DNA of 64,000 nucleotides from Apodemus sylvaticus (lineage: Eukaryota; Chordata; Mammalia; Rodentia; Muridae), in NCBI RefSeq assembly GCF_947179515.1, contig NC_067492.1:10301347-10365346 (forward strand), read 5' to 3'. Below the pieces are notes generated by a model. The model was not told the DNA's origin and ran no database searches. It was given only the letters and a program-made list of their open reading frames with translations. Position 1 is the stretch's first letter; every line of letters starts with the position of its first letter. The translations under genes and the position numbers were made by a program. Of the stretch, positions 11,300 through 23,611 are shown one piece after another.

Positions 11300-11560
11300 T
11301 TAGTTTCCTCGGCCCCAGCCCCAGGCAACTACCATTCCACTTGTGTGCTTCTTTAAGCGTGGCTGTTTTCTATTCATCTGGCAAATGGTGTTTTTCTATT
11401 CATCTGGCAAATGGTGTCGCACAATGTTTGTCCTTTTGTGTCTAGAATATTTTAATTAGCACAATGTCCCACAAATGCATTCACGTGGTAATTGCAAATG
11501 GCAAGATTTGTTCATTTATAATGGCTGAATAACATCCCGTTTTGTGTAAGTAAATATTGG
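11300..11560 (-). mobile_element. Ancient L1 (L1M-type) fragment
   Basis: The plus strand resembles the reverse complement of old mammalian L1 3' ORF2: 'aattagcacaatgtcccaca', 'tgcattcacgtggtaattgc', 'aatggcaagatttgttcatt', 'tggctgaataacatcccg'. It carries a 25-bp local duplication at 11366-11416. No open frame survives. Confidence 0.6.
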
Positions 11561-11734
11561 GCTGCTAAGATGGTTTAGCAGGTAAAGGTAAATGTGAAAT
11601 CTGGAAGTTGGCTGCATGAGTCTTCATAAACTCAAACTCCTTTCAAATACTCAGGTTCCTGTTGCCATTATGGGATGTCACAGTCTGCAAGGCCCCATCG
11701 TTTGGGTAGATCTTCATTAGTATTTTGTATGGAA

Positions 11735-12004
11735 CTGTGCACGTGTGCACAGATGTGTGCATGTGTAGAGTCTGGAAGTTGACTTGGGGTATGACTTCTT
11801 CAGTCACCTTCCCCATTATATTTTGAGACAGTGTTTTTGGCTGGCCACCATGCCCAAAGGATGCTTCAGTTTTCACCTCCCTGGGGTTGGAACCATAAGC
11901 AGAGGGTGACACATTTGGGACTTTGTGTGGTGTTGAGGCTCCAATACCTCAGCTCCCCATGCTTGCACAGCAAGCATTTTCCTGACCGAGTAGTCGCCCC
12001 AGCT
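11735..12004 (-). mobile_element. B4-family SINE
   Basis: In reverse: 'agtctggaagttgacttgg', 'tatattttgagacagtgt', then the reversed tRNA-like head 'tgcttgcacagcaagcattt' and 'gaccgagtagtcgccccagc'. Same element type as at 23620-23900. Confidence 0.7.
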
Positions 12005-12467
12005 GGGTAATCTTGTATGTTTGTGAAGAAAGCTGCCTCTGTATCAGTGGCCTCAGGAGGCACAGCAGCATCAGTTTGGGCATGATACAGTGGACAGCTG
12101 TTCCCATCCTCGGGTTCAAATCCTGTTCTTTCTGGCAGCAGGAACTGTTCGCCTCCCATGGTTCTCAACTAGAAAGGTGGGTGAGCACATATGCCTCTCT
12201 TGGATTTTATTTATCTATTTTAACAAAGATGAAATGAGTTGTTACCACTGAGGCGATTGCTAGCACAGGACCTGGTCCAACATCAACTTGACGGCATCAC
12301 GATGACTGTCACTGGCCCCTAGATTCCCGTCTTAGTGTCTATAAGGGAATTTATCCATTCCGGATCTGTATTTGGACTTTTTAGTTCCTATGGATCTACT
12401 GCTAACAGCCATGGTCAGAGTGGACAGGTTGGTTTCCCCATGGGCAGCTCCTCAGTTCTCTGGTTGG
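12005..12467. other. Unique non-coding DNA
   Basis: No transposon or gene recognised. Confidence 0.5.
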
Positions 12468-12472
12468 CCATG

Positions 12473-13023
12473 TGTAGTGGCTATTCCTGGTTGTCAACTT
12501 GACTATATCTGGAATGAACTACAATCTAGAATTGGAAGGCTCACCTATGATCCTAATCTGGAGGCTCAGAGATATAAGTTTCTGACCTGGATCTTGGCAT
12601 GGAGATCTTGAAGCATAGTGGCTATGAATTTCAGAAGATTAAGACAAGGAGATCTCTGAGTTCAAGATCTTCTTGGATTAAAGGCATGGAGGCACACACC
12701 TTTAATCTGGGCCACACCCTCTGTTGGAGACCCACATGGCAGTAATCTGGGCCACACCCTCTGTTGGAGACCTACAGCCTTTAATCTGGGCTACACCCTC
12801 TGCTGGAGATATTTAAGGACATTGGAAGAAGGAAGATTTACTCACTCTTCCTTGCCTGCTTGCCTCATGGGACTGAGAAACTGCTAGATCCTTGGACTTC
12901 CATCCACAGCTGCTGCTGACCATTGTTGGGGAGTTGGACTATAGACTGTAAGCCATTGACAAATTCCCTAACTATATAAAGACTATCCATACGTTCTGTG
13001 ACTCTAGAGAACCCAATAATACA
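12473..13023 (+). mobile_element. MaLR-like solo LTR, 551 bp, with 5-bp target duplication
   Basis: Begins TG and ends CA. CCATG flanks it at 12468-12472 and 13024-13028, as expected for an ERVL-type 5-bp duplication. The 5' part has 'ggttgtcaacttgactatat' and the 3' end 'ctctagagaacccaataat'. Three copies of a ~38-bp unit lie in the middle (12701-12818). I recognise it as a repeated rodent element but not its exact subfamily. No coding content. Confidence 0.78.
12701..12818. repeat. Three tandem ~38-bp units inside the LTR
   Basis: Units start 'tttaatctgggccacaccct' at 12701, 'taatctgggccacaccctct' at 12743 and 'tttaatctgggctacaccct' at 12780. The first unit is about 5 bp longer at its end. 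Confidence 0.92.
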
Positions 13024-13028
13024 CCATG

Positions 13029-13789
13029 CTTCTGTGCTGATCCCAGTCTGACTTGCTGGGATTCTAAGCCATAAAGGAAGCAAACAGTAGACCTCCATGG
13101 TCCTGGACACTGACCGCTATCTTTGCTCCCATGCTAATTGGACAGTGTCCCCAGCTTCAGAGCCCAGCACCTTAACTAGCACCCCACTCTCCCTTCACCC
13201 TGCTCCCCGCTACCCACATGGCTAATTCCTCAAGAGGTAGTCTCTCCCCCAACCCAGCTTCATTGCGCCCATTAACTCCCAACAAGGGCCCCGGTTGCTC
13301 GCTCTACTCAGTAGCCATCCCAACAAAGTCCAATATATACAGCCACATTTCCTCCAACAGGAGTTAAAAAAAAAAGATAATTTGGCTTCAGGAAAAATTA
13401 AAAAAAAAAAACCAACAAGTTTCACTTATGTTCATAAATGTTAGATGCAGGTTTTCGATCACTCTCCGACTCAATGCAGATTTAAAATGTAAATTATTTA
13501 ACATGCCCAGGACCTGTGCCCCATGGTCCTTATTTTAAGCAGTGATATGCCCATCACACATACATTATTCATGTGCCAGGCGTCCATTTTACACAGGGAT
13601 GCTGCCTAAGGCACAGCCAATCAGGAGAGAGGCCAGCACATTCAACAGACCAATGTAGATGTTCGAAAATTCCTCCAGTTTTTGTCCCTGAGTTTTGCTT
13701 CTGGTGAAAACATCTTTCTCTGGTGTGGCATGTGCAATCTGATACTGCCCTATGCCTGCCCCCTGGCTGTTGAAGGATTTCTGCTTTTT
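13029..13789. other. Unique DNA with a conserved-looking AT-rich block
   Basis: No repeat recognised apart from two short A-runs at about 13366-13375 and 13399-13410. From about 13430 to 13680 the sequence is AT-rich and repeat-free, with motifs such as 'atttaaaatgtaaattattt' and 'tacattattcatg'. It reads like a candidate conserved non-coding element. Confidence 0.5.
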
Positions 13790-13922
13790 GTCGTTTGTTT
13801 TGTTTTGTTTTTTGTTTTGTTTTTTGTTTTTTTGAGTCAAGGTCTCATTCTATTGCCCAGACAAACCTGGAACTGACTCTGTAGAACTCAAAGCAATTCT
13901 TCTGCCTCAGTTTCCCAGACAC
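13790..13922 (-). mobile_element. B1-like SINE fragment
   Basis: A reversed tail of T/G-rich sequence (13790-13832) leads into 'tttgagtcaaggtctcattc', 'ttgcccagacaaacctggaa' and 'ttctgcctcagtttccc', the reversed left half of a diverged B1/proto-B1. Confidence 0.65.
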
Positions 13923-13984
13923 CCAGAGAATACAGATGTGAACTTCAAAGCATAGCTTAGAGGGGTCCCTGTTAAAACATCAGT

Positions 13985-14173
13985 CTTGATCTGGGGACGT
14001 AGCTCAATTCGTTCAGTGCCTGCACAGTGTACATGTGACTCTGGCTGGGTTGGATCCCCAGTACCAGATAAACTGGATATAAGTAGTAGGTAGGTGGACA
14101 TAGAAGGACCAGGAGTTCAGGGTCCTTCTTGGCTATGTAAATAGTTTAAGGCCAGCAGGAGACACAGGAGATC

Positions 14174-14178
<5 letters not shown>
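13985..14178 (+). mobile_element. ID-B1 / B4-type SINE
   Basis: The ID-like head 'ctggggacgtagctcaattc' and 'ggttggatccccagtacc' is followed by a B1-like stretch 'gaaggaccaggagttcaggg', ending at a (GT)n tract. The head has recognisable tRNA-derived box A and box B positions, but it is a SINE, not a tRNA gene. Confidence 0.65.
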
Positions 14179-14179
<1 letters not shown>

Positions 14180-14219
<40 letters not shown>

Positions 14220-14252
14220 TGTGTGTCTGTGTGTCTGTGTGTTTGTGTGTGT
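14180..14252. repeat. (GT)n microsatellite
   Basis: Pure GT for about 38 bp, then GTGTCT/GTTT variants. Confidence 0.95.
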
Positions 14253-16109
14253 GCACCCTTTACACAGTGTGAATGCTACCTAGTGCCCCCCTTTCACATT
14301 GTGCCATTCAGTCACACACAGTTCAGGGCTCCATGTCCACCACCTAGGAGTCAGGTTGCTGCCAAGGTACAGCACTTTGGTTATAGGTGACAGGCTGACA
14401 GTCAGGCCCTCATGCCAGAGTCCATGGCTGCTTCCTCTCTTATATGGCGTTATCTGGAAAGTCTGTCACTCAGCGTGATCAAAGCATGTGCCCTACTGCT
14501 CTCTCTACTCACTTAAGTCTCAGGTGACAAGGGATGTCTGGAATTGTGTGCCGTGGCCACACTGGCACCATAAAAGGACTTTTGAGATGAAAGGCAACAG
14601 TCCAAGAAGAGCGAGACCTGGGTGGCACCCACCTTCCTTATCTTCCTAGCCTCTACTCCAGAACTGGCTGTCTATGGCACAGGGCCGTGCGGAGAGCCTG
14701 CTGGCAGACTGCTCAAAATTGCTATTTGCAGGGGACAGGCTTCCAGACAGCTTTGTTTGTTTCGACACTGAATAGCATGCGTAATTTTACAAGCTGCTGA
14801 GGACAGTGGGAGCTTCTATGGCACAACTCTGTGGCAAGCTGTGCACTGGATGGTGGTGGGTAGAGGCAGGGGCTGGATACAGACACGGGTCAGGAGACAC
14901 CTGCATATGTCCCCTGCTGAGCAGTCCCCTGCATCAGCTGACTGACACTGGGCCCATTTTCCTCCTGCTTGAATGGGACGGGAGGCATGAAGAATCCTGT
15001 AACAAGATGGCTCCTCTGCTAGCTGAGGGGGCACAGCCAGGCCGGGCTTGAATCTGAGATACTTTTCCTGAGTGGTAGAAGTCTTTCCTACATCTCTCCA
15101 TCGCCTGACAGGGATGGTGGTGGGTCAGAATGGGCAACATAGCTGAGCTGTTTGCTTTGCTGCTATAATAAATGCTCCCTCAGCAAACATGACTACACAT
15201 GACCGCAGGTTTCCAGAGCTGGAACTGGGTGCTTGTCTCTTATCATGCACCTTCTGTTTGACTACATTTCAACATTCTTTCTCCAGTGGCGAATTCCTTT
15301 ATGATACAATTCCTCAACCTGTTAGGCAGACTATTTTTGGATCTAATTACTGATAATTAGCTAGCTTCTCAGAGTGCTTTGCACTCCACTGGCTGCAAAG
15401 AGGTCCTTTGACCTTTTGGGTGCGTCTCTTCTGTCCATATTCTGTAGCATCAGCACGTTGCATTTGCCCTATTATGATGCCTGGCCAGGAGACAGAAGGC
15501 TGTGCCAGGTAGAGTGGACTCTGGGTGGGAAGATGGGACAAGCAGAACTGATGGTGGTTGGAGGGTCACTGTCTGCCCTCAAAGTGACATCTCTTCAACA
15601 TCTGCCTCTGCATTTCATGATGATTCCACACCTTCAGCTTCTGCAACTGGTTCCCACTCCCAGAGGGCCTCAAATGACCCCCACCTCCCAAATATTCCCT
15701 ACAGAGAGGCAGAGAACTCAAGACCAAGGGAATGTGTCTGCCCAGGTCCCATGGGTGACCTTGGGAACACATTCTGTGTACCTGGGATCTGAGGTTCCTT
15801 GAGGACACTAGCCGGGAGGCAGTGAGGAGGCAGGCGTACTTGCTGCTCATACTCAAATCTTCTGTGTAGCTCCCAACTTTGAATTTGGGTTCTAACTGGG
15901 TGGAATTATGTCAGGGGGAGTTAGGGAGTTTGATGCCTAGACTAGACAGTGACTCAGTCAGGGGAGACTGTAGGAGGGACTGGTTAGTTGGGTGGGAGGA
16001 GATGCCAGGCAGGTGTGTCAGAGATGTGCCCCTAGGGTTGATGGGAATTTGGTGGGGACAGAGCAGGAGAGAAATATGACAATGTCCCCAAAAGGACAGA
16101 ATGAGACTG
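14253..16109. other. Unique non-coding DNA
   Basis: No transposon recognised. Short AT-rich blocks near 14740-14800 and 15290-15365 ('taattactgataattagc') look non-random but carry no coding signal. The 142-codon frame at 15374-15802 (+) has no recognisable domain and I do not call it. Confidence 0.5.
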
Positions 16110-16230
16110 TTTTCTATCCATTCATTATTTATTCATTAAAAGTTTTGTGAATGGCCACTGTGTATCAGCCACTCAGGACACATCAGTGAGCTACACAGAT
16201 ATGGTCCCTGCTTTGATGGTGCTTTTCATA
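16110..16230 (+). repeat. L2-like ancient LINE fragment
   Basis: 'tccattcattatttattcat', 'cactgtgtatcagccactca' and 'atggtccctgctttgatgg' follow the order of the L2 3' end (attcattcaac..., ctatgtgccaggcac..., gtccctgccctcatgga). Confidence 0.55.
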
Positions 16231-17190
16231 AAAAGCAAGTCTAGGTATTCTTGGTGGGGTGGGGGTGGAAAGAAATGTTATCTTTCTTTGTCACCAGGAA
16301 CACACAGCAGAGTCCCTGGGACTCTCCTCGCAGCTTGTCAGTTTGCATATACAGGCCAGCTCCTCCACGAGGGGCAGAATCTGCTGTCTGATTCAAGGCA
16401 TGGCAACCAATCTGCCAATCAATGTCGTCTGTCATCACGATACGCCTGTCAGCAGCCCTCAATCACCGAATACTACCCACAGCTCTGCATCATAGACTCT
16501 CACGCACCAGCCTTATCCGACACAGGAGGATGAAGACATCAAAGCAAGTGATCTAAGCCTTTGTCACGGGTTCTGGAAGCTTCCTCCAGTACCTCTGGGC
16601 CAAAGGGGACTTCTCTCTCGGGCTTGAAAAGTTTCCAGTTTGTTTTGCAGTAAGCCCCTGCTGGAGGGGTTCCACGGGCCTTTGTGTTTGTCTCTATCAG
16701 ACCCTTGGGGCTCAGCCAGCGTTTGGGAATGGATGTAAGACAGCCACACAGGGTCATTTTTGTAGAACACAGCTCCCAGGAGAGCAGACACATCCATGGG
16801 CTAAGGTTGGCTGTTAAGTAGTTGGCATGGTGACCTCTGGCACTTGGAGGGGACGGCACTCCCACTCTGAGTGTCTATCTAGTCAGGACAAATCTTGTCT
16901 TCTTTCTATATGGGGATCCAGATGGTAGCAGTCAGATGAACAGAAAAGACCATCACAGACACAGTTCCAATCAACTGATGCCCGCCTCCCACCCCGCGCC
17001 CCAATTCTCTCTTCCTGACAGTGTCATCACCCATGGTTACAATTTCCTTGATTAGAGGTACCTGTTCATGTCACTTATCTACTTCAGCCTCCTTGGAAGG
17101 AACCAAAGAATCCTTCTTTCTTTAGAGAGCAAGTTTCTTTGCAGCCTTTTCTTATTGGGAATTTAATGCCCAGAGCCCTTTCAGTAACAT
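16231..17190. other. Unique non-coding DNA
   Basis: No recognised repeat. Several overlapping 70-130 codon frames on both strands have no family features. Confidence 0.5.
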
Positions 17191-17195
17191 GATCA

Positions 17196-17233
<38 letters not shown>

Positions 17234-17458
17234 GTCTGTCTCTTCCTTCCTTCCTTCCTTCCTTCCTTCCTTCCTTCCTTCCTTCCTTCCTTCCTTCCTT
17301 CCTTCCTTCCTTCCTTCCTTCCTTCCTTTCTTCCTGTCTGCCTGTTTCTGTCTGTCTGTGTGTGTGTATCTGTGTCTCTGTCTGTCTCTGTGCCTCTCTC
17401 TTTCATTCTCTCTCTCTCTCTTTCTCTCTCTCCATCTCTGTTTCTCTCTCTCCTCTAT
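17196..17458. repeat. Compound TCTG / TTCC / TCTC microsatellite
   Basis: (TCTG)n at about 17196-17234, then a long pure (TTCC)n at about 17243-17330, then TCTG, GT and TCTC-rich segments to about 17458. All open frames across it (Ser/Phe/Leu/Pro, or Lys/Glu/Gly/Arg in reverse) are artefacts. Confidence 0.97.
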
Positions 17459-17460
17459 CT

Positions 17461-19448
17461 CCTTGTGTATATTGTGTGAACAAATGTGATTTATAAAGCA
17501 GTAAGGTAGTAAAGCTGTGGTCACATTGCTGGGTGCTTGCGAGCTGGAACAGTATCACAAGGCAGAGTGGAGCCCCAAGAAAGGAGACAGTTGGAGGTGC
17601 AACCTGGTAGAGCACATGGTGGGTAGTCTGCTACCAGAAGAGGGCGGACACTTCCCTGTGTTCCCCTTGCTGCAGGCTGCTCAGCTTCCAGTCCACATAA
17701 CCTCTTTATAAGAATGACAGGGTGCTTGGTCCTGAGAGCCCTTTCCTTCCTAGTTGGGATTTGATTTCCAAATAGGTGCTTTACACAACAGAAGGAGGAG
17801 AAGAGGTGGGGGCGGAGAGAGATGACAGGAGAGGAGGGAGCTGTTTCTGGGGACAGACTGACAGGCGTACCCTGGCCCTATCCCAAGTGTCCCCAAGGAT
17901 TCTATCACATCTGTCAGGAAAGATAGTCAGTGACAGATGAGGAGAGGGTAAGCTCGGCTCCCATGGGTCACTCGGCTCCCTGGAGTGTTCAAGGTGTTCT
18001 TGATCTCAGGTACACGGATGAGCGCATAGCTCGACAGGGAAGGGGTACTATGTAAATATGGGGACAGAGCCGCACTTCCTCCACAGTTTCCACGGGGAGA
18101 TGGTGGCACGGAGAGAGGCAAATCCAGGACTTAGAAGTGAACGCTGTGTGCACATCCTGTCACCTTGTCTAGTTCCTTACAGGGATTTGGTAAAACCCTC
18201 CGATTGCAAAGGGCCCTCAGTTTTCTCCTTGGGGGCAGGGGGAAGGAGGATGGATAGTGTACTGTAAGGAATGAATGGGAAGGCAAAAATCTAGAATCTG
18301 GAGATGGCCTGAACAGAGAAATAAAGGGTGTTTTCCTAGGGCTGGTTATGGTTTGGGAAGAAGGAGGAGACATTGTTTTACTTCTATGTCCCTAAATGCC
18401 CAGAAACAAACCCTACAGTCTTCATTCAGTTCACACCCCCATCTCCTAAGGCAGGAGGAGATCTCTGGGGTCCCGGGTGGCAGAGGGCATGTCCTATAGT
18501 AGCCTGTGAGTAAGCTGGCAACCCATGGCTATTTTAACCTGTGTTCTTATCTTTCTACCCTTACGCCAGGTCTATCAAACCAAAAGGACTTGACTGGGGG
18601 AGGGGATGCTCCTACCTTGGAGGAGACTAGCAATACCTTGGACTCCAGAAGCACCTATCACCCTCTCTGAACAGTTGTCGGCACCAAAACGCCCAGCTGT
18701 TGCACATCCTTTAGGGAGTGGGGGTAGGATTACCCCTGACTCAGGACTCCTAATCTTCAGTAGGTGCCCACCAAGCCTGCTATCTGGGGTCAGCACAACC
18801 CCCACCTCTGGGGCTCAGTGATCAGCCTGTCACTTGGACATCTGCTCCTCCTTTCTTCCTGGAATTTGTCCCGACCCCTGTCTGTTCTAACCAAGACAGA
18901 AATTAATCCAGACAGAAATTAACCCTAAAACCCATTCTGGAAACTCTTTGACCGCTGCGCAGTGCTCTGGGGGTGGCAGCAGTAGGTAAAGATTACTACC
19001 CATGCTTGAGTGAACTTTGCTTGGCAAAGAGAACTTCGTCCTCTTGTCTAATCCTGCTACTCCGTTTTGCCTGGGATCCCAGAAAGGCTCCTCCATGTCC
19101 TCTATTCCCCTCTTTCCTTCCTCCCACACTTCTTGCACATGTCAAGTCACCTTCCCCGGGCCCAGGCTCCTCAGCTACACCTGGTTCCCAGATGCTGGTT
19201 CTCAGCAAGTCAACATTGCTCCTTCCTAGCTTTTACTAAAGCAAATCCTGTGTTTGTTGGCATCACCTTTTGATGAAAGTCTGCCACCCCATCCAGACTC
19301 CAAGTGCCATAGGCTGCAGGGTTGTGTTATGTAGATCACAGCTTATCCCAACACCCCTCTACCTACTACAGTGCCTGTCACATACGTACTGTGGGAAGGA
19401 TGGAAAAAGACAGAGATGGTCCTGATGGATTAAGATACAAGTCAATTA
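17461..19448. other. Unique non-coding DNA
   Basis: About 2 kb with no recognised transposon. GC content is moderate, CpG is depleted and no gene is called. Confidence 0.5.
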
Positions 19449-19660
19449 GGGCTGGAGACATTAGGGCAGTTAAGAACATTGGCTGCTCTTACAGAGGACC
19501 TGGGTTCTATCCCAAGAAGCCACATGGTGGCTCACAACCATCTCTAACTCCAGTTTTAGGGTATCTGTTCCCCTCTTCCAGCTTCCTGGGAATGGTAGAA
19601 CTCTGGCACACAGACAAAACAAATGTACACATAAAAGAAATAAGTTTTAAAAGATTCAAG
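19449..19660 (+). mobile_element. B3 (B2-superfamily) SINE
   Basis: tRNA-like head 'gggctggagacattagggc' and 'aagaacattggctgctctta', box-B-like 'cctgggttctatccc', body 'catggtggctcacaacca' and 'taactccagttttaggg', then an A-rich tail ('acacataaaagaaataag'). Confidence 0.85.
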
Positions 19661-20430
19661 TCTACTTTAGTTCTTGAACTTGGAGCCATGGCTTTTCAGG
19701 ACCAGAAAGGGTCCCCTTCTTTGTGGCTTCTGTGACTTTGATTCAGCTTCTTAGTCTCTCCTGAGTACCAGGCATGTGCCACCTGCAGACCAGCCACCAA
19801 GAGGCACATAACACAGTGAAGGTAGCCCAGTAGACACCACGAAAACCACTGCTGAAGCACCCAGAGCTCTCAGTCTCCTGAGGTAGAGATTGAGACTCAG
19901 GCTAACCTCTGTCAACTGCTATGTCTCCCAGACTCAGGTACCCTCAAGTATAAGTATTTCTTTGCACAAAAATCAAGAACCACCGCATAAGACATGGTTC
20001 CAAGGCAGTCTCCATCAGCATTATGCACAGCACCATTCCCAGGGGGCCACCTGGTGTTTATACCGCATTTCCCACGTGGATTTCCAAATATCTGGAATGT
20101 CACCAAGGCAAAGAGGTAAGGAACAATAGTTTCTCTCTTGGACTTAGAGAAAAAGAAATCAGTGGTATGTCTAATAAATGAAAAACAAAAGAAATACCAC
20201 GGGAAGCAAAGTTTTAGCTACACTAAACCCAGGGTTTCCCAGCCATCCCCTGTAGCTGCCTACTACCCATGGAGTGTGAAGTGTGAGGACACCACAATCC
20301 TGGGGAAGTCAATGGTAAGTAAAACAAAGAGTTTTGACTGACAGGAAAAGGAAATGACGGTTGAGTAAGGGACAGCTAAGTTCTGTCTCAAGGGTAGACA
20401 CTTCCCATCCTTATTATGACCATCCCAGGG
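19661..20430. other. Unique non-coding DNA
   Basis: No recognised repeat or gene. Confidence 0.5.
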
Positions 20431-20431
20431 G

Positions 20432-20655
20432 GCTGGAGGGATGTTTTGGTGGTTAAAACTATACATTGCTCTTGCAGGGGACACAAATTCAGTTCCCAGC
20501 ATTTATGTAGGACTGCTCACAGCTGCCTGTAATGTCAGTGCCAGGGAATATGAGGGCCTCTTTTGGACCCTGAAGGTACTGCAGTCATGCCTATGTGTGT
20601 GTGCATGTGCATGTGCACACACTTGTATACACACACACATACACACACACACTAG
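20432..20655 (+). mobile_element. B3 SINE with CA-rich tail
   Basis: 'ggggctggagggatgttttg', 'cattgctcttgcaggggac', 'aattcagttcccagcattt' and 'ggactgctcacagctgcctg', followed by a degenerate GTGTGC/CACACA tail to about 20655. Confidence 0.75.
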
Positions 20656-23533
20656 AACATCAGAACATAACAGCTTTTTCTGGGTACCTTATTGGGGATC
20701 CTTATCCCTGGGGTCCTCTTGCAGCCATTCCTCTACAATATCATCTTCAGGGCACCTAGAACTTTCTGGATGTCAATTCTGTTTGCTTTACTTTGTATTG
20801 GGTTCCTGGCAAGAACATAGCTCTGTCTTGTGTTGTCCATTCCCACGGCCCCAGAATTACAACAGCACTGGATAAATTAGTCAATGAGCAAGCAAGAGAG
20901 TGAATGAATGAAAACACAGGAGCCCCTCTGGGAAGGTGGAAGAGTGTTCTAGAGAGGCAGCTATGTTTGAGGTGGGTCTTACAGTACAAGATGGAACTTT
21001 TCTGCTAGAATGACGGAGGGTGGCGGTGAGCAGTGAGCTTTGTGGCATGAACATTTACATAATGTTGATAAATTTGGCGGGGCAAGATGAAGGCCATAGG
21101 TAGTAGAACAGAGGGATGACAGGGAAGACCTAGCCAATGACCTAGTGTCCATATGTATATGTGTATTATATATGTATATATGTATACACTCATACATATG
21201 GCTTTGACTTACCAGACTATCACAGTCATCCTTGTAACAATATGGGAAAACATGATAGACTAAACCTGAGGAGACTAGTTGGTACAGGGAAAATAAAACT
21301 TCCAGTCAAATTAAATCAGGTTGCCTGAGCCATCTTCTGTAGCTGGCGACTGTACACAGAATCTGCGTGGGGGCCTGAGATACAGAAATTCTGGGAATGC
21401 TGATGTAAGTTAGCTAAGAGTGCTTCTATGGACCACGACTTTGCATGTCTGGACACTGACTCTTGAACAAGAGAAAGATGGAGTCAGGTTGCTACCCCAC
21501 ACAACCTTCCCCACCAGCCCAGAAAAATACAGTATATCAGAGTTTGTCATATACTTTTCCATGGAGAAAGGAGTATAATTTATAAATTTCTAATTTGGCA
21601 CATCTAGAAAAATATGTATTTTTTTCTTCTCCACTGTCAACCTCCCCCAAATCGTTAAGTATCCTTAACGCTTACTGTAAAGTCTTCTTCATCTACTGTG
21701 TGTGTTGAACCATTGCTTGAGAGGTTTCTACATCTCCACAGCCAAGGGTCATGAGGGATTTAACACTGAGCAGCTTCTGAGAAGGGCGAAGTTGCTAAAG
21801 GACTAATTAAGTCCCGATTGGGTAAAGAACACGAGCTTCTAACTGTGAGTTTTGGAGTTATTTTTAAGTACTCCCTGAAGGAGGTGAACAGAATAAAAAC
21901 TTCATCATTAAGTCTTGTTTCCAGTAAATGGAATCTTCTAGTTAGTTTAAGAGAAGTCCCATCAACTAAGAGAATTATATACCAGACTCGGTAATTTCTC
22001 TTCCTTGATACCTGTGTGTCTAATGACTGCTAATGGGGAGACAGATCTAGGCTTACTAAGCTTACGCTTGTGGCCAGAAACCGGGAAAGGGACTTTTCTG
22101 GTCTTGTAACACTAGTAAAACCCTTTGTAATGCCATTAACCTCCATCTAGTAGAAGAAACAGATAATGAAAAGTTAAGTCCATTGCTCAGATCATGCCAC
22201 TGGAAAATGGCAGAGCAGAGTCCTCTGTGTTTGAGCCTAGGATATAACCACAGGCTTGAGAATTCTGTGGACCACTGTTAGGACTCTAGGGATGAACTGC
22301 TACTGTGTAATGTGGGACCAGTGGCTCAACTTAGCATGAAAGCTGGCCTCATCTACAGCGTGGGGACCATCATGGTATTTACTTTCATAGCACTTGGAGA
22401 GGACTACATTAGGTTAGTGCAGAGTTTGTAGTACATGTATACTGAAGGACACAGCTCATTTTCTACAGGGGAATGCAGCTTCAGAGGTCTTGGTGTTAAC
22501 TTGGGACCAACCCTTAACTCTCCAGCAGCCAGTCAGGTGGTGACAATTCACTGCTCTCCCAGGGTAGTCCTGATTTTGGCTGCCGCACAGATTGATGACG
22601 AGGTTCTCTGGACTCCATGTTCTGGCTTAGTACCGCCATTCAATCTTTGTAGAGGTCCGGGTCTGCAGATATCTTTCTGATATCTACGGGGCAGGGTGGC
22701 TTGCTCTATATACAATAGGATGCTAGGTGGCACCCCAAGCACCTTCCTACTGGATGCCAGTCATATTCTCCCCCCTGACCCCCTAGCTGTTTCCAGACAG
22801 CCATATCCCCCCAGGGAGTTTGGATACGCTCTGCTGAGATCCACTGACTTCAGTAAAATAGGACAGTGATTTATGATGCTGAAGACAAGGCTAGAGCTTG
22901 CTAGAATGCAAAGGCAGAGTTCTCTCTTCCTGGAATATTTCGCAGTTCTTGTTGAATACAGATGGGTTCTCACTGGGGAATCAAGGCAGGGCAATCAACA
23001 AATTACTGTGGCCCGTTAGCTCATCAGACTCCTGCTACCGAACCCTCGGTGTTTTGTAGATTGTTAATTTCCCATTAAAGGAGCCGTGTCATTTAATAAG
23101 CATCCTGCCATTTGGTTCCAGAAGGTGGAATAAAAACTTGAGGGCCTGGGAAGGTTTTCTTTTCTTTTAATGGTAATAAGGAATGACAGCTATGTTCAGT
23201 CACCCAACATATATAGATTGCTTGCTATATGAAATCTTGCAGAATACATCTTTGGCAGTATTGAGAAAAACCTGAAGTGTTTTTTTTTGTCTGTTTGTTT
23301 GTTTACATAGGCCAACTGTCTGTGTGGAAAGAATATTAACTATTCCAAGCTACAGATATGGAAAACCTACTGTGTGCTGAGCCTCACAGTAGATCCTGGA
23401 TAGCACCTGCTGGGACATAAACACCATTTCCATGGGATCCTGTCCTGATTCAGAATGTTGTAGAGTTTCTTAAAGTGGTGTTTCAAGGCTAACATCAGTA
23501 CTATTTAGTGTAATAAATTGAATTATGACACTA

Positions 23534-23535
<2 letters not shown>
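20656..23535. other. Unique DNA, including AT-rich conserved-looking blocks
   Basis: About 2.9 kb with few repeats. A TATG/TA stretch lies at about 21148-21200. From about 21530 to 22140 the DNA is AT-rich with motifs like 'ggactaattaagtcccgat', and from 22990 to 23130 it has 'gattgttaatttcccattaa'. A possible L2 scrap is at 23365-23440 ('acctactgtgtgctgagc'). No gene called. Confidence 0.5.

Positions 23536-23611
<76 letters not shown>

Noticed and set aside
13985..14060. Possible tRNA gene (box A and box B-like motifs)
   Set aside because: It is the tRNA-derived head of an ID-B1/B4 SINE. It lacks a clean cloverleaf.
15374..15802. 142-codon frame
   Set aside because: No domain or homology recognised. 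Overlapping frames of similar length occur on both strands.
17084..17524. Lys/Glu/Gly/Arg-rich frame of 146 codons
   Set aside because: Caused by the CTTC/CTGT microsatellite.
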